From the NCBI GenBank assembly GCA_029256325.1, contig JAQSYD010000041.1, positions 1 to 33,372 on the forward strand: 33,372 bases of DNA. Direction: 5' to 3'. This document shows, piece after piece, positions 17,401-24,011 of this stretch. Numbering within the stretch: position 1 is the first letter of the stretch; every line of letters begins with the position of its first letter. The notes beneath the pieces were generated by a model. The model searched no databases. It was not told where the DNA came from and saw nothing but the letters and a program-made list of their open reading frames with translations. The position numbers were made by a program, and so were the translations under genes. This stretch comes from Clostridia bacterium (lineage in GTDB: Bacteria; Bacillota; Clostridia; Lutisporales; Lutisporaceae).

Positions 17401-17801
17401 TGACGGGTGATTTTATTCAAAGGTGAAAAGGTATCTACACTTGTACCTTTAACTATCTTTAATTCGTAAGCTTTTAGAATCTCAGGATTTGTCGTATCCT
17501 TAAAAGGATTGCTCGATGGCACCGCTTTCTTGTCCGACAACTTTTCATATAGCTTTATAGCAAGGGTACAAAATTCTTCTCTGGTTATCGGTTTTTGAAA
17601 GCTTTGCATAACCGTTGTGTAGGTCATGCCATAATCATAGGCCTCCGTCAATTCTTTTTCTGCCCATGTGCTTTGGGTGCCGTCAAAAACTAGCTTTTCT
17701 TGGGTATCTGAATAAGTAGAAGCAGAAGGAATAGAAATTGTAATAAACATTAGGATTGCCAATAGAATACTTGTGAACCTTTTTAAGTGAATCTTACGCA
17801 T
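14424..17801 (-). CDS. Large secreted S-layer-homology protein
   Basis: A 1125-residue surface protein. The ORF is open from 17837, but GAGAGGAAG precedes the later ATG at 17801, and that start gives a clean signal peptide (MRKIHLKRFTSILLAILMF). Three SLH repeats follow, covering about residues 35-210, with copies marked by ITREEFCTLAIKLYEKL, ITRQEICVMIYRTL and NREQGIILVKRTYDQY. These bind pyruvylated cell-wall polymer. The remaining 900 residues contain no domain I can name. They include a weakly hydrophobic patch near ENLTYVCSQIVNQ and a C-terminal part rich in Asn, Tyr and Pro. No catalytic motif is evident. The gene is monocistronic, between its own terminator and the NERD gene's terminator. 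Confidence 0.85.
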   Translation of the reverse strand: MRKIHLKRFTSILLAILMFITISIPSASTYSDTQEKLVFDGTQSTWAEKELTEAYDYGMTYTTVMQSFQKPITREEFCTLAIKLYEKLSDKKAVPSSNPFKDTTNPEILKAYELKIVKGTSVDTFSPLNKITRQEICVMIYRTLEAAKPDFNKAVSGSFPFKDSDSIAAWAIDSVKFAYFNNIMKGTSATTISPLANTNREQGIILVKRTYDQYKSQQGQAYIELKATITMNNSTPPAKDNMQKFYDMISNDNLAFPKYKTKLRLYASTSGMKPAKLPAIAEVTGKQEVLFASAELKDTTLSLPPILNPNITPNTIEPNLLTIKAPTGPIYSASDYSSFVDLNGDKKCWFYYDLENVRGISKIVYQVSTAPYAGFKEGWKNPIGLVASGEIPASQKEFLIDLGTVEQKNLTIQKNMMNSLIKSGTKATYNPIKQKQKIYYVRAVPINLIGEPIGDPGKGLAIKYGEAYPSSNNNAQKKEFELWSTTSYLGRYSAENPDKPRLLDIGGFSPADIDSQKVFNFHGIDANTKKIIIQVATSDFTTGSEWPNTKNIVYEKSYDLPTTVNQPISEKNKAGLDGVYKVIDSLYPNTIPVPFAKFGIPLAEMQPQVYTKYYVRGIALKPSIRPGEFDLSYSQTVTIDYGYEPPIQWFITSPAESIYDKSEKVKASLPSIRILRYTKAQWADRESLNHYIIYRLPKWDEVQCKWENSQNGKVLRPFYSYYPQFALFINNQTEFENAKAYYENVIVPSVMTVGGEVYFPTPNPNGEEKPWYEELWDGVCEFFENLTYVCSQIVNQVSTAYNDLKAGIIEFAVNLCPIGPLKGAFKMALEGLANYGLIALGLPPTLPNFDDLTSMGAEYLAELALTEAGVLPNPLVDGEDIGKITDSIKDEMKKSNDHPNPNPINSKFLKLNPRFQYRPAYIEVEVKNDSKYDSVPGTFDVNVNFTLEYYNMMSAANGLLLDTPSKYGYGTPAGWNEYADYEKHFKNGLNGNTINYAYKAEKAVYDVFKPIVGQKIPTIKPGESRIIRIYLAPIHFDIPNENYYAGSTMPNYPYGEAFNETDFANMYFNNGNKNYTSFEIKGHFPTAREYLSTHGMLITDPKTDYTFENYGSYEETLQRPVSVDW

Positions 17802-17954
17802 AAAAAAACTTCCTCTCGCATTTTTAGTGAGCATCATAAAGTTTTTACGCTATCCTCCCTTCACTAATCTAAGCCTTCGATTTTTCAATATATTATATTA
17901 TGAGTATTGTACTTTTATTAAAAAATGTAATAACGCGAACAAAACAGCAATAAA

Positions 17955-17989
17955 AAAGAGCCTAACCACAATCTTGAAGTTTGCTCTTT
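17955..17989 (-). terminator. Terminator after the NERD gene
   Basis: Arms AAAGAGC and GCTCTTT (17955-17961, 17983-17989) enclose a 21-base loop, followed on the minus strand by T6. It lies 14 bases beyond the stop at 18004. Confidence 0.6.
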
Positions 17990-18003
17990 CAATAATACCG
18001 CTA

Positions 18004-18729
18004 TTACATTTTTATATTTGCTATATGCTGCTGCTTTTTAAACTCGTCTGCATGTGTATGCACATTAAGTAAGCTGTAAATTGATTCGATCTTTTCTGCA
18101 GTTAATCTATTTCCTATGGTATTCATATCTTTCTTTAATGTAGACAACAACATAGTACGTTTCATTACTCTTATATTATCAGAAGTAACTTTAATATTTT
18201 TCAACTCACAACGCTGACTGAATATGATATAGGAATGAAAAATATCTTCATCAACATCTTTAAGAGTATTTTTCATGGCAGTTATATGTCCATTATTTTG
18301 CCACATTGGATTATAGAATTTATGTTTCCGTCTATTTTTCAAGGTCTGCGTCCACATTTTGCTTTTTTCATCCCCATAAATCCATCCACTGTAGTTCTTG
18401 GATTCAAACACAAACAATCCCGACTCGTTTATCATTGCCAAATCTACTTCTGTTGTAGTTCCATCTTCTCTTGGAAGATATATATTAGTTAGCAGCTTTT
18501 TATTACCTGGTAGTTTTTCTAGAACTCTAAAAGTAAGAAACTCTCCATAATTTCCAATATTAAAGGCCGTCTTAAAATAACTATTACCGCTTGCCTTTTT
18601 ATATGATGAATTCTTATATTGTATATAAATTAATGTATACCTGATTATTGCAGGAATTGCTGCAAGTACTATAAACGGATAAAAGGCTTTCAGCAAGGAC
18701 CATATTGATGAGAATAATGATTCTGTCAT
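18004..18729 (-). CDS. Membrane-anchored NERD (nuclease-related) domain protein
   Basis: A 241-residue protein. The chosen ATG at 18729 has GAGGTG six bases upstream; the ORF is open to 18750. One N-terminal hydrophobic helix (FYPFIVLAAIPAIIRYTLIY) would anchor it with the bulk in the cytosol. The central part is a NERD domain: GNYGEFLTFRVLEKL, then TEVDLAMINESGLFVFESKN, which keeps the D-x(n)-E-S-K pattern of a PD-(D/E)XK-like nuclease core, and the following YSGWIYGD. NERD domains are thought to act on nucleic acid, but the role of free-standing copies is unknown. The C-terminal helical part (VRVMKRTML, LTAEKIESIY) is usual for the family. It has its own promoter and terminator. Confidence 0.85.
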   Translation of the reverse strand: MTESLFSSIWSLLKAFYPFIVLAAIPAIIRYTLIYIQYKNSSYKKASGNSYFKTAFNIGNYGEFLTFRVLEKLPGNKKLLTNIYLPREDGTTTEVDLAMINESGLFVFESKNYSGWIYGDEKSKMWTQTLKNRRKHKFYNPMWQNNGHITAMKNTLKDVDEDIFHSYIIFSQRCELKNIKVTSDNIRVMKRTMLLSTLKKDMNTIGNRLTAEKIESIYSLLNVHTHADEFKKQQHIANIKM

Positions 18730-18767
18730 TTGTACACCTCTTTTTTCCATAATTTGTGGCTAGGTAA

Positions 18768-18796
18768 ATTATATTATATGTTCCCACCTATTTCAA
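18768..18796 (-). promoter_or_regulatory. Promoter of the NERD gene
   Basis: On the minus strand TTGAAA (18791-18796) and TATAAT (18768-18773) are 17 bases apart, about 40 bases upstream of the start codon. Confidence 0.7.
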
Positions 18797-18888
18797 TATC
18801 ATGCATATATTGGATGCTCCTTAAAACATATATCATCTAGCTAGAAAAGGAGCATATGTAATTTAAGAAGGAAAAAGAGTGTACAAGC

Positions 18889-18930
18889 TAATGTAATAAT
18901 TCTAATGTAATAATTCTAATGTAATAATTC
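18889..18930. repeat. Three tandem copies of a 14-bp unit
   Basis: The unit TAATGTAATAATTC is repeated three times without change (18889-18902, 18903-18916, 18917-18930). It overlaps the end of the small ORF at 18916-19017. Confidence 0.95.
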
Positions 18931-19153
18931 ATCAGTAGATGCTGTTACTTCATCTTTAAATGAAATAAACTTAAAGATTTTTACCGGTATCTGGAATAAC
19001 CTCATGATGTGTAGCATGTTACTTTAAGAAATAGATTGCTACAATTGCAAAGGAGCTACCAAATAATAATAATAATAATAAAATGCTTATCCATTTAAAA
19101 GTTCTTGGTTCAAACAGCGAAAATCTTTCATAAATTGTGTTAGAGAAGCAGAT
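18916..19153 (-). pseudogene. Two adjoining small coding-like ORFs, possible remnant of a membrane protein gene
   Basis: The first stretch (19153 to the stop at 19019) has no start. It reads NTIYERFSLFEPRTFKWISI, then six leucines encoded by an (AAT)n/(TTA)n triplet run at 19062-19082, then FGSSFAIVAIYFLK, a credible transmembrane end. One base after its TAA an ATG at 19017 opens a second stretch of 33 codons (MLHIMRLFQIPVKIFKF to TDELLH, stop 18916). Neither has a good ribosome binding site or a family I recognise. The gap 19154-19283 shows nothing else clear. Confidence 0.3.
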
Positions 19154-19283
19154 TTATTTTGCTTTAGATTTAAGTATCATCGCGGTAATCGTATATATGA
19201 CCTTTGATGCATTCTCAGGTATTCCTTGAGTGCTATGCGCTCACGCTTACACTCCTACACCCAAGTACCATCGAATATCTAAA

Positions 19284-19331
19284 CATAAAGCAACAGACTA
19301 AGAATCCAAGTTCTTAGTCTGTTGCTTTATG
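19284..19331. terminator. Perfect 21-bp hairpin after ssrA fragment 1
   Basis: Arms 19284-19304 and 19311-19331 are perfectly complementary around TCCAAG. The arm begins 4 bases beyond the CCA end of the ssrA fragment at 19336. It is the strongest hairpin in the window. A long T run is missing, but the A/T-rich stem base fits a terminator. Confidence 0.75.
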
Positions 19332-19335
19332 TATT

Positions 19336-19535
19336 TGGTGTAGGCGAGAGAAATCGAACCCCTGCGTGATTGTGCTTCAAACAAAGCGGCCACCAGCGCA
19401 GACGGTGATTTTACATTCCCTCTACTGCACGCCCGACCTCAGGCTTGCAGCTTCAGTAGCTTCATAATGTGTTATCCGTCTCAAAGCTTTGACTGTAACC
19501 ATCACCTCTAAATGACGCCTTATCCTAGAGTGTGG
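19336..19535 (-). pseudogene. ssrA: tmRNA (ssrA) 3' fragment, copy 1
   Basis: About 200 bases match the 3' part of tmRNA: the pseudoknot region starting near GCGTCATTTAGAGGTGA, then GGGAATGTAAAATCACCGTC, the T-arm GGGGTTCGATTTC and the acceptor end GCCTACACCA. The tag-coding region and the whole 5' half are missing; upstream of CCACACT the sequence is unrelated. It is clearly the same sequence as copies at 22018-22340 and 31674-31868, closest to the former, with which it also shares the downstream AAATACATAAA. It cannot form tmRNA alone because the 5' acceptor strand is absent. Confidence 0.85.
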
Positions 19536-19542
19536 AAAAGAC

Positions 19543-19619
19543 TAGTGCCAGGTAAAGCCCTTTAGAACTTATGAATTGCAATCGAAGCATTATGTTCTCA
19601 TGTACTTTACCTAGCACTA
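19543..19619. repeat. Palindromic repeat A (REP-like), downstream of the chemotaxis receptor gene
   Basis: The ends TAGTGCCAGGTAAAG and CTTTACCTAGCACTA pair with one mismatch, giving a 77-base foldback. It is recognisably related to repeat B at 21837-21915, including an internal TTAGAACTTAT. It abuts the 5' limit of ssrA fragment 1. Confidence 0.7.
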
Positions 19620-19650
19620 ATTTTTCTTACTATCCTTCAATATAAATCAA

Positions 19651-19677
19651 AGGAGTGAGCATTGTACTGTCACTCCT
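19651..19677 (-). terminator. Terminator after the chemotaxis receptor gene
   Basis: AGGAGTGA (19651-19658) pairs with TCACTCCT (19670-19677) around an 11-base loop, with TTTGATTTATA following on the minus strand. It begins 23 bases beyond the stop codon. Confidence 0.65.
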
Positions 19678-19700
19678 CCAACTAAATACCTAACCTTTAT

Positions 19701-21692
19701 CTAAGCTTTAAATTTATTAATCATTTGTTGAAGTTTTGTTGCCTGAATCTCAAGATTCACTGCAGTTGCCGAAATCTCTTGGATTGAAGCTGTCTGTTCC
19801 TCCGTTGATGCTGCAACCTCTTCTGTGCTTGCAGCATTATCTCCTACTATCCTTGCAATATTATCTATTGAAGCTTCTATTGCCTTAGAGTCTTTGCTTA
19901 ATGTTTCTACAGCAATAGATACTTCTTTAGTCTGTTCCGCAACATTGGAGACAGATTTTATTATACTATCAAATGCCATTGCAGTTTCATTTGCAGCCCT
20001 ACTTTGTTCTTCAAAACCATTTTCAGCCTTCATCATTTCATTAACTGCCTGTTTAACACTCATCTGAATTTCTGATATCAACCCACTGATCTCTTGTGTA
20101 GAATCCTTTGACATCTCTGCCAGCTTTCTGACCTCATCAGCTACAACCGAAAAACCTCTTCCTGCCTCTCCTGCTCTAGCTGCTTCGATTGCTGCATTTA
20201 ACGCCAATAGATTAGTTTGGTCAGTTATTCCGTTTATAACTTCAACTATTTGACCAATTTTTACAGATTTATTCGCTAAATCCTCAATTGCAACACTTAC
20301 ATTTTGAGAAACCGTCTGACTTTCACTCATTTTTTCTTTTTGAAAATTAACTTTACTCATTCCGACTTCCATTATATTCATGGTCCTTAAAGTTAATTCA
20401 TCTGTCACTTCTGCATTTTTAGCAATATTACCAAGACCTTTAACAACACCTCTTAACATCTCACTACCTTCTTGAGTAGAGTTTGATTGCTCACTTGCAC
20501 CTTTTGCCAAATCTGTAATTGTATAAGCCACCTGCTCAGCGACTCTACTAGCTTCACTAGTAGCTAAGCTCATTTCCTTTGAGGAAATAGCAACAAAGTT
20601 GCTCATTTCTTTTACCTGAATAATTAATTCTTTAGTACTTTTAACCATGTTGTTAAAGTTATCAGATAGTTTTCCTATTTCATCTTTAGATTTTATAGCT
20701 ACATTAACTGTTAAATCACCTTCAGACACCCTTTGAGTTACACTTATTAAATTTTTTATTGGCTTTAAAGAGCGACTCAAAAGTAAATAAGATGGCAATA
20801 GCATTAAAAGTAATAGAATAACTGTATAAATAATAATTTTATTTCTAGCTTCAGCTATAGAATTTATTAGTAAAGCTCTATCTTTGACAACTTTAAAGTA
20901 TCCTTTCATATCACCTTTATAATCTTTAAAAGGCGTGAGCATTGCAATATTCATTTGATCTTTAGTTATTATGTATAGTGTTCTGCCACTTCTTAAATCA
21001 GCTATTATTTTTTGGTCTTCTATAACCCATTTATCTTCTTCCGTTGTAGCAGCCAATATGTTTGATTTATTGTCCCAAGCAACACTTTGATCATCAGAAA
21101 ATCTGTAGCTGAAATATTCACCATTATAATTCTTCTTCAGGCTTTCTAAAAAATCAACTCCAAAATCGCTTCCATATTCAACACTTCCTATATGCACATT
21201 CTCATAAACCATAGGTACTACAACTCTAAAACCATAGCCTCCCTTACCTTCTTCCAATCCTTTTACCATTTGATTCTTTTCATTAGCTTCATTTACTGTA
21301 AATCTAAAAGATTTTAGACTGTCACCAAACTTATCCGGTGCATGTAGCCTAAGAAAAGCTGTTGAATCAGGCAGATGAAATTGAACTTGTGAAACCTTGG
21401 ATGAGATACTTTGATATACAGGCAAAAGCATTTTTGCCAATTCTTCACGGTTTCTCTCCGCAAAAAGCCTTTGAACCTCCACATTGTTTGCAATTGATAA
21501 AACACCAATTTCTGCTGCCTTTATCTGTTCATCCATTTGTGCATTTATCGACTGCCCCAATACCTCCATCATCTCTTGCTCTTTTTGACTCACGGTTTTC
21601 ATATTTTCACTAAAGGTTATATAAGAAAAAACAGAAAAAACCAATAAGATTGAAATACTAAAACTTAAAAATATTTTAATTTTTAATGACAA
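19701..21692 (-). CDS. Methyl-accepting chemotaxis protein with periplasmic Cache sensor
   Basis: A 663-residue transmembrane receptor that signals through CheA/CheW to the flagellar motor or a related output. The start is TTG at 21692 behind AGGGGGGG; no ATG fits better. A first helix (about residues 7-27) precedes an extracellular sensor of roughly 250 residues of double-Cache type ([40 protein letters not shown]). A second helix ([20 protein letters not shown]) and a HAMP domain ([20 protein letters not shown]) follow. The methyl-accepting coiled coil has the conserved hairpin tip [19 protein letters not shown]. There is no C-terminal CheR pentapeptide. The ligand is unknown. The gene stands alone, flanked by two related palindromic repeats and by ssrA fragments. 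Confidence 0.93.
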   Translation of the reverse strand: MSLKIKIFLSFSISILLVFSVFSYITFSENMKTVSQKEQEMMEVLGQSINAQMDEQIKAAEIGVLSIANNVEVQRLFAERNREELAKMLLPVYQSISSKVSQVQFHLPDSTAFLRLHAPDKFGDSLKSFRFTVNEANEKNQMVKGLEEGKGGYGFRVVVPMVYENVHIGSVEYGSDFGVDFLESLKKNYNGEYFSYRFSDDQSVAWDNKSNILAATTEEDKWVIEDQKIIADLRSGRTLYIITKDQMNIAMLTPFKDYKGDMKGYFKVVKDRALLINSIAEARNKIIIYTVILLLLMLLPSYLLLSRSLKPIKNLISVTQRVSEGDLTVNVAIKSKDEIGKLSDNFNNMVKSTKELIIQVKEMSNFVAISSKEMSLATSEASRVAEQVAYTITDLAKGASEQSNSTQEGSEMLRGVVKGLGNIAKNAEVTDELTLRTMNIMEVGMSKVNFQKEKMSESQTVSQNVSVAIEDLANKSVKIGQIVEVINGITDQTNLLALNAAIEAARAGEAGRGFSVVADEVRKLAEMSKDSTQEISGLISEIQMSVKQAVNEMMKAENGFEEQSRAANETAMAFDSIIKSVSNVAEQTKEVSIAVETLSKDSKAIEASIDNIARIVGDNAASTEEVAASTEEQTASIQEISATAVNLEIQATKLQQMINKFKA

Positions 21693-21836
21693 GATTACCC
21701 CCCCTAAATATGAATAAATTTACATTTCGACAAATTTTTTCATAATCCTCCATTAATTTTATAGGATTAAAATATAATATAAAGTGCTGAGAAGTCTCCG
21801 AAAAAGTACCCTTCATGGTAAACATGCAAGAAAAAC

Positions 21837-21915
21837 TAGTGTCAGGCATAGCAGTTAAGAACTTATTTACTGTATTCAATCTGATTTGTTCTTATATCCT
21901 GTACCTGACACATTA
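21837..21915. repeat. Palindromic repeat B (REP-like), upstream of the chemotaxis receptor gene
   Basis: The ends TAGTGTCAGGCATAG and GTACCTGACACATTA form a foldback; the interior shares TTAAGAACTTAT and GTTCTTAT with repeat A. Together A and B bracket the receptor gene. No transposase is nearby, so they resemble non-autonomous REP or MITE elements. Confidence 0.6.
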
Positions 21916-21959
21916 ACAAAAGAAATCTTTTATAAGAAATTCATCTCGTTAGAAAACAC

Positions 21960-21991
21960 AAAAGCCTGTGACTCCCAAATCACAGGCTTTT
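21960..21991. terminator. Terminator after ssrA copy 2
   Basis: AAAAGCCTGTGA (21960-21971) pairs perfectly with TCACAGGCTTTT (21980-21991). It would end transcripts coming from the ABC operon through ssrA copy 2. Same hairpin family as 2216-2247. Confidence 0.85.
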
Positions 21992-22017
21992 TCTATTTAA
22001 AATGATATTTATGTATT

Positions 22018-22340
22018 TGGTGTAGGCAAGAGAAATCGAACCCCTGCGTGATTGTGCTTCAACCAAGGCAACCACCAGCACAGACGGTGATTTTACATTC
22101 CCTCTACTGCACGCCCGACCTCAGGCTTACAGCTTCAGTAGCTTCATAATGCGTTATCTGTCTCAAAACTTTGACAGTAACGTTTACCTCTAAATGACGC
22201 TCTATCCGAAAGTGAGGTAACTAAAAGTAAGACGGCTGCCATTAGGCAACTAACGCGTAATTGTCCTTAGCGTTTAAATTAAATTTCAAGCTTTTTAAAG
22301 TGCCTCTGGGACCACCGCTCGCTACCTCGATCTCTACCCA
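22018..22340 (-). pseudogene. ssrA: tmRNA (ssrA), nearly complete but lacking its 5' end, copy 2
   Basis: About 320 bases match tmRNA. In order on the minus strand: GAGGTAGCGAGCGGTGG of the 5' part, a tag frame at 22271-22242 (GCT AAG GAC AAT TAC GCG TTA GTT GCC TAA, peptide AKDNYALVA), the pseudoknots, the T-arm GGGGTTCGATTTC and the end GCCTACACCA. Family tags in Clostridia usually end LAA, so LVA is a deviation. The first 20 or so bases expected (acceptor strand and the conserved TTCGACGGG) are not there; the match fades at about 22335-22340, only 20 bases from the ATPase stop codon. Without the 5' acceptor strand it is probably inactive. TGTGGGT at this edge could pair with the 3' acceptor, but the conserved D-arm is still missing. 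Confidence 0.85.
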
Positions 22341-22360
22341 CAAGCCTTTTTATCATGGCA

Positions 22361-24010
22361 TCACATAATCTGTATTGAACCCGACACTATATATTTTCCT
22401 GACTTCTGATCATATAATGTAATATTATCACTTGTAATATCAATATGCACTGTCGTTCCAATCTGATATAGAACATTTCCAAAAATGACTCCAGTCAAAA
22501 GGAACTCGCCGACACGTATTTTTACAGTAGATTCCATACCTGTAGGCATAGCACCATAAATGATTCCCTCTACATCTCCACTTTCTGTAATGCTAACACA
22601 CTCAGGTCTGACAGCGATTACAAAATTCTCATCAGTAATAACCTTATCTTCCTGCATATCGAATTCATCATAGTTAACTTTTGCAATATGATATTTAAAG
22701 GCTTCATCCTTATTTCCTTTTTCCACATATCTCTTATCCTGTAATGATTTCTGTCTTACTTCTATTTCTTCATCCTCTACCGTATTCCTGTGCTCAAACC
22801 ATTTTCTCAAATTAATTGCTGCCGAAGGCTTAAAAGTTGCATTGATTCCATCTAATATGGAAAGAGCAATGGATCCATCCTCCTGTTGTTTTCCTTTAGC
22901 CTCAATAAAGTTAACAGATGGGTTTCCTACAAAATCTGCCACAAACAAGTTATTCGGCTTATTATATACATCAAGCGGTGCTGCATATTGTTGTAAAATT
23001 CCATTATTAATCAGACAAATCTTAGTTGCAAGTGTCATGGCCTCCATCTGATCATGTGTTACATATACAAAAGTGCTGCCAGTTTCCACGTGTAGTCTTT
23101 GCAGTTCATATCTCATTTCCAAACGTAGCTTAGCATCCAGGTTGGAAAGTGGTTCATCCATAAATAGTACAGTCGGTTCGGGGGCTAATGTTCTGGCAAT
23201 GGCTACGCGCTGCTGCTGTCCGCCAGATAGCTCTGCTGGATAGCGGTCCATAAACATACCAATTTTTACAATTCTGGCAACTCTCCTTACGGACAAATCT
23301 ATCTCTTCTTTTGAAAGATTTCTGATTGTTTTAATTACCTTTCCGCGATCTACAACAGCACACTCTTCATTCAGTTCCTGTCCTTTTGCTTTGTAGCTAG
23401 CCCTGATTTCATCCGCTTTCTTAGTCAAATCATTAGTAATTTGATTCGCTGCATCTTGAGTAGCTTTTACCTCATGCAGATTATAACTAAACAAAGTTTT
23501 TGCTGTAAGTGTAGAAATAGAATACGTATCAATTAATTTCAAAAGTACTTTATTTAGGTCAATTTTATTATTCTTATCTCTGCATTCCTCGATATGCTTG
23601 ATTACTTCTTTTGGATTACTAAGAATTTCAATTAGTTTCATTGTATTTTTATAGCTAAAATTATAAGTAGGCAATTCCTCTTTAACGTTGCTAAGACCAA
23701 ATGCAATATTATCATATACTGTCATGTTCGGCCATAGTGCATAGTTCTGAAACAGGAATCCAACCCTTCTCTTATTCGGCGGCATATTTATTCCCTGTTC
23801 GCTGTCAAAAACCACCTTATCACCGATGGTAATTCTTCCGGTTGTTGGTGTTTCCAAGCCTGCAATCATGCGAAGCGTCGTGGTTTTCCCGCAGCCGGAT
23901 GGTCCAAGTAAAGTGATGAAGGAATTATCTTCTATGTCAAGATTGAGGTTATCAACCGCATAATATTTCCCCCATCTTTTTGTAACATTTGTCAATTTAA
24001 TATTTGGCAT
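22361..24010 (-). CDS. ABC transporter ATPase (sugar-phosphate/iron-type importer) with an inserted helical segment
   Basis: A 549-residue ATPase that powers the permease encoded just upstream. Walker A GPSGCGKTT is at 36-44, the Q-loop glutamine at 88, signature LSGGQQQ at 261, Walker B VLFMDEP at 281 and the switch histidine at 319 (YVTHDQ). Between the Q-loop region (VYDNIAFGL, about 106) and the signature there are about 150 residues where a standard MalK/PotA-type ATPase has about 30. The extra part (roughly 107-240) is charged and helix-like. The C-terminal third is a regulatory TOBE-like region, also long and highly charged around 410-460. GGAGGG precedes the ATG, and the permease stop lies one base before it. 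No terminator separates it from ssrA copy 2. Confidence 0.9.
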   Translation of the reverse strand: MPNIKLTNVTKRWGKYYAVDNLNLDIEDNSFITLLGPSGCGKTTTLRMIAGLETPTTGRITIGDKVVFDSEQGINMPPNKRRVGFLFQNYALWPNMTVYDNIAFGLSNVKEELPTYNFSYKNTMKLIEILSNPKEVIKHIEECRDKNNKIDLNKVLLKLIDTYSISTLTAKTLFSYNLHEVKATQDAANQITNDLTKKADEIRASYKAKGQELNEECAVVDRGKVIKTIRNLSKEEIDLSVRRVARIVKIGMFMDRYPAELSGGQQQRVAIARTLAPEPTVLFMDEPLSNLDAKLRLEMRYELQRLHVETGSTFVYVTHDQMEAMTLATKICLINNGILQQYAAPLDVYNKPNNLFVADFVGNPSVNFIEAKGKQQEDGSIALSILDGINATFKPSAAINLRKWFEHRNTVEDEEIEVRQKSLQDKRYVEKGNKDEAFKYHIAKVNYDEFDMQEDKVITDENFVIAVRPECVSITESGDVEGIIYGAMPTGMESTVKIRVGEFLLTGVIFGNVLYQIGTTVHIDITSDNITLYDQKSGKYIVSGSIQIM

Positions 24011-24011
24011 A

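Noticed and set aside
18889-18930. CRISPR array
   Set aside because: The 14-bp units are directly adjacent with no spacers, and no cas gene is nearby.
21676-21879. 67-codon ORF upstream of the chemotaxis receptor
   Set aside because: It overlaps the receptor's start and ribosome binding site and repeat B, and its sequence is not protein-like.
19336-22340. A two-piece (permuted) tmRNA made from the separate fragments
   Set aside because: In permuted tmRNA the acceptor piece precedes the coding piece and both are unique; here the same 3' part is repeated and the 5' acceptor strand is missing everywhere.
22333-22345. TGTGGGT pairing with the ssrA copy 2 acceptor as a genuine 5' end
   Set aside because: Seven pairs are possible, but the nearly invariant TTCGACGGG D-arm of tmRNA is absent, so the pairing is probably accidental.
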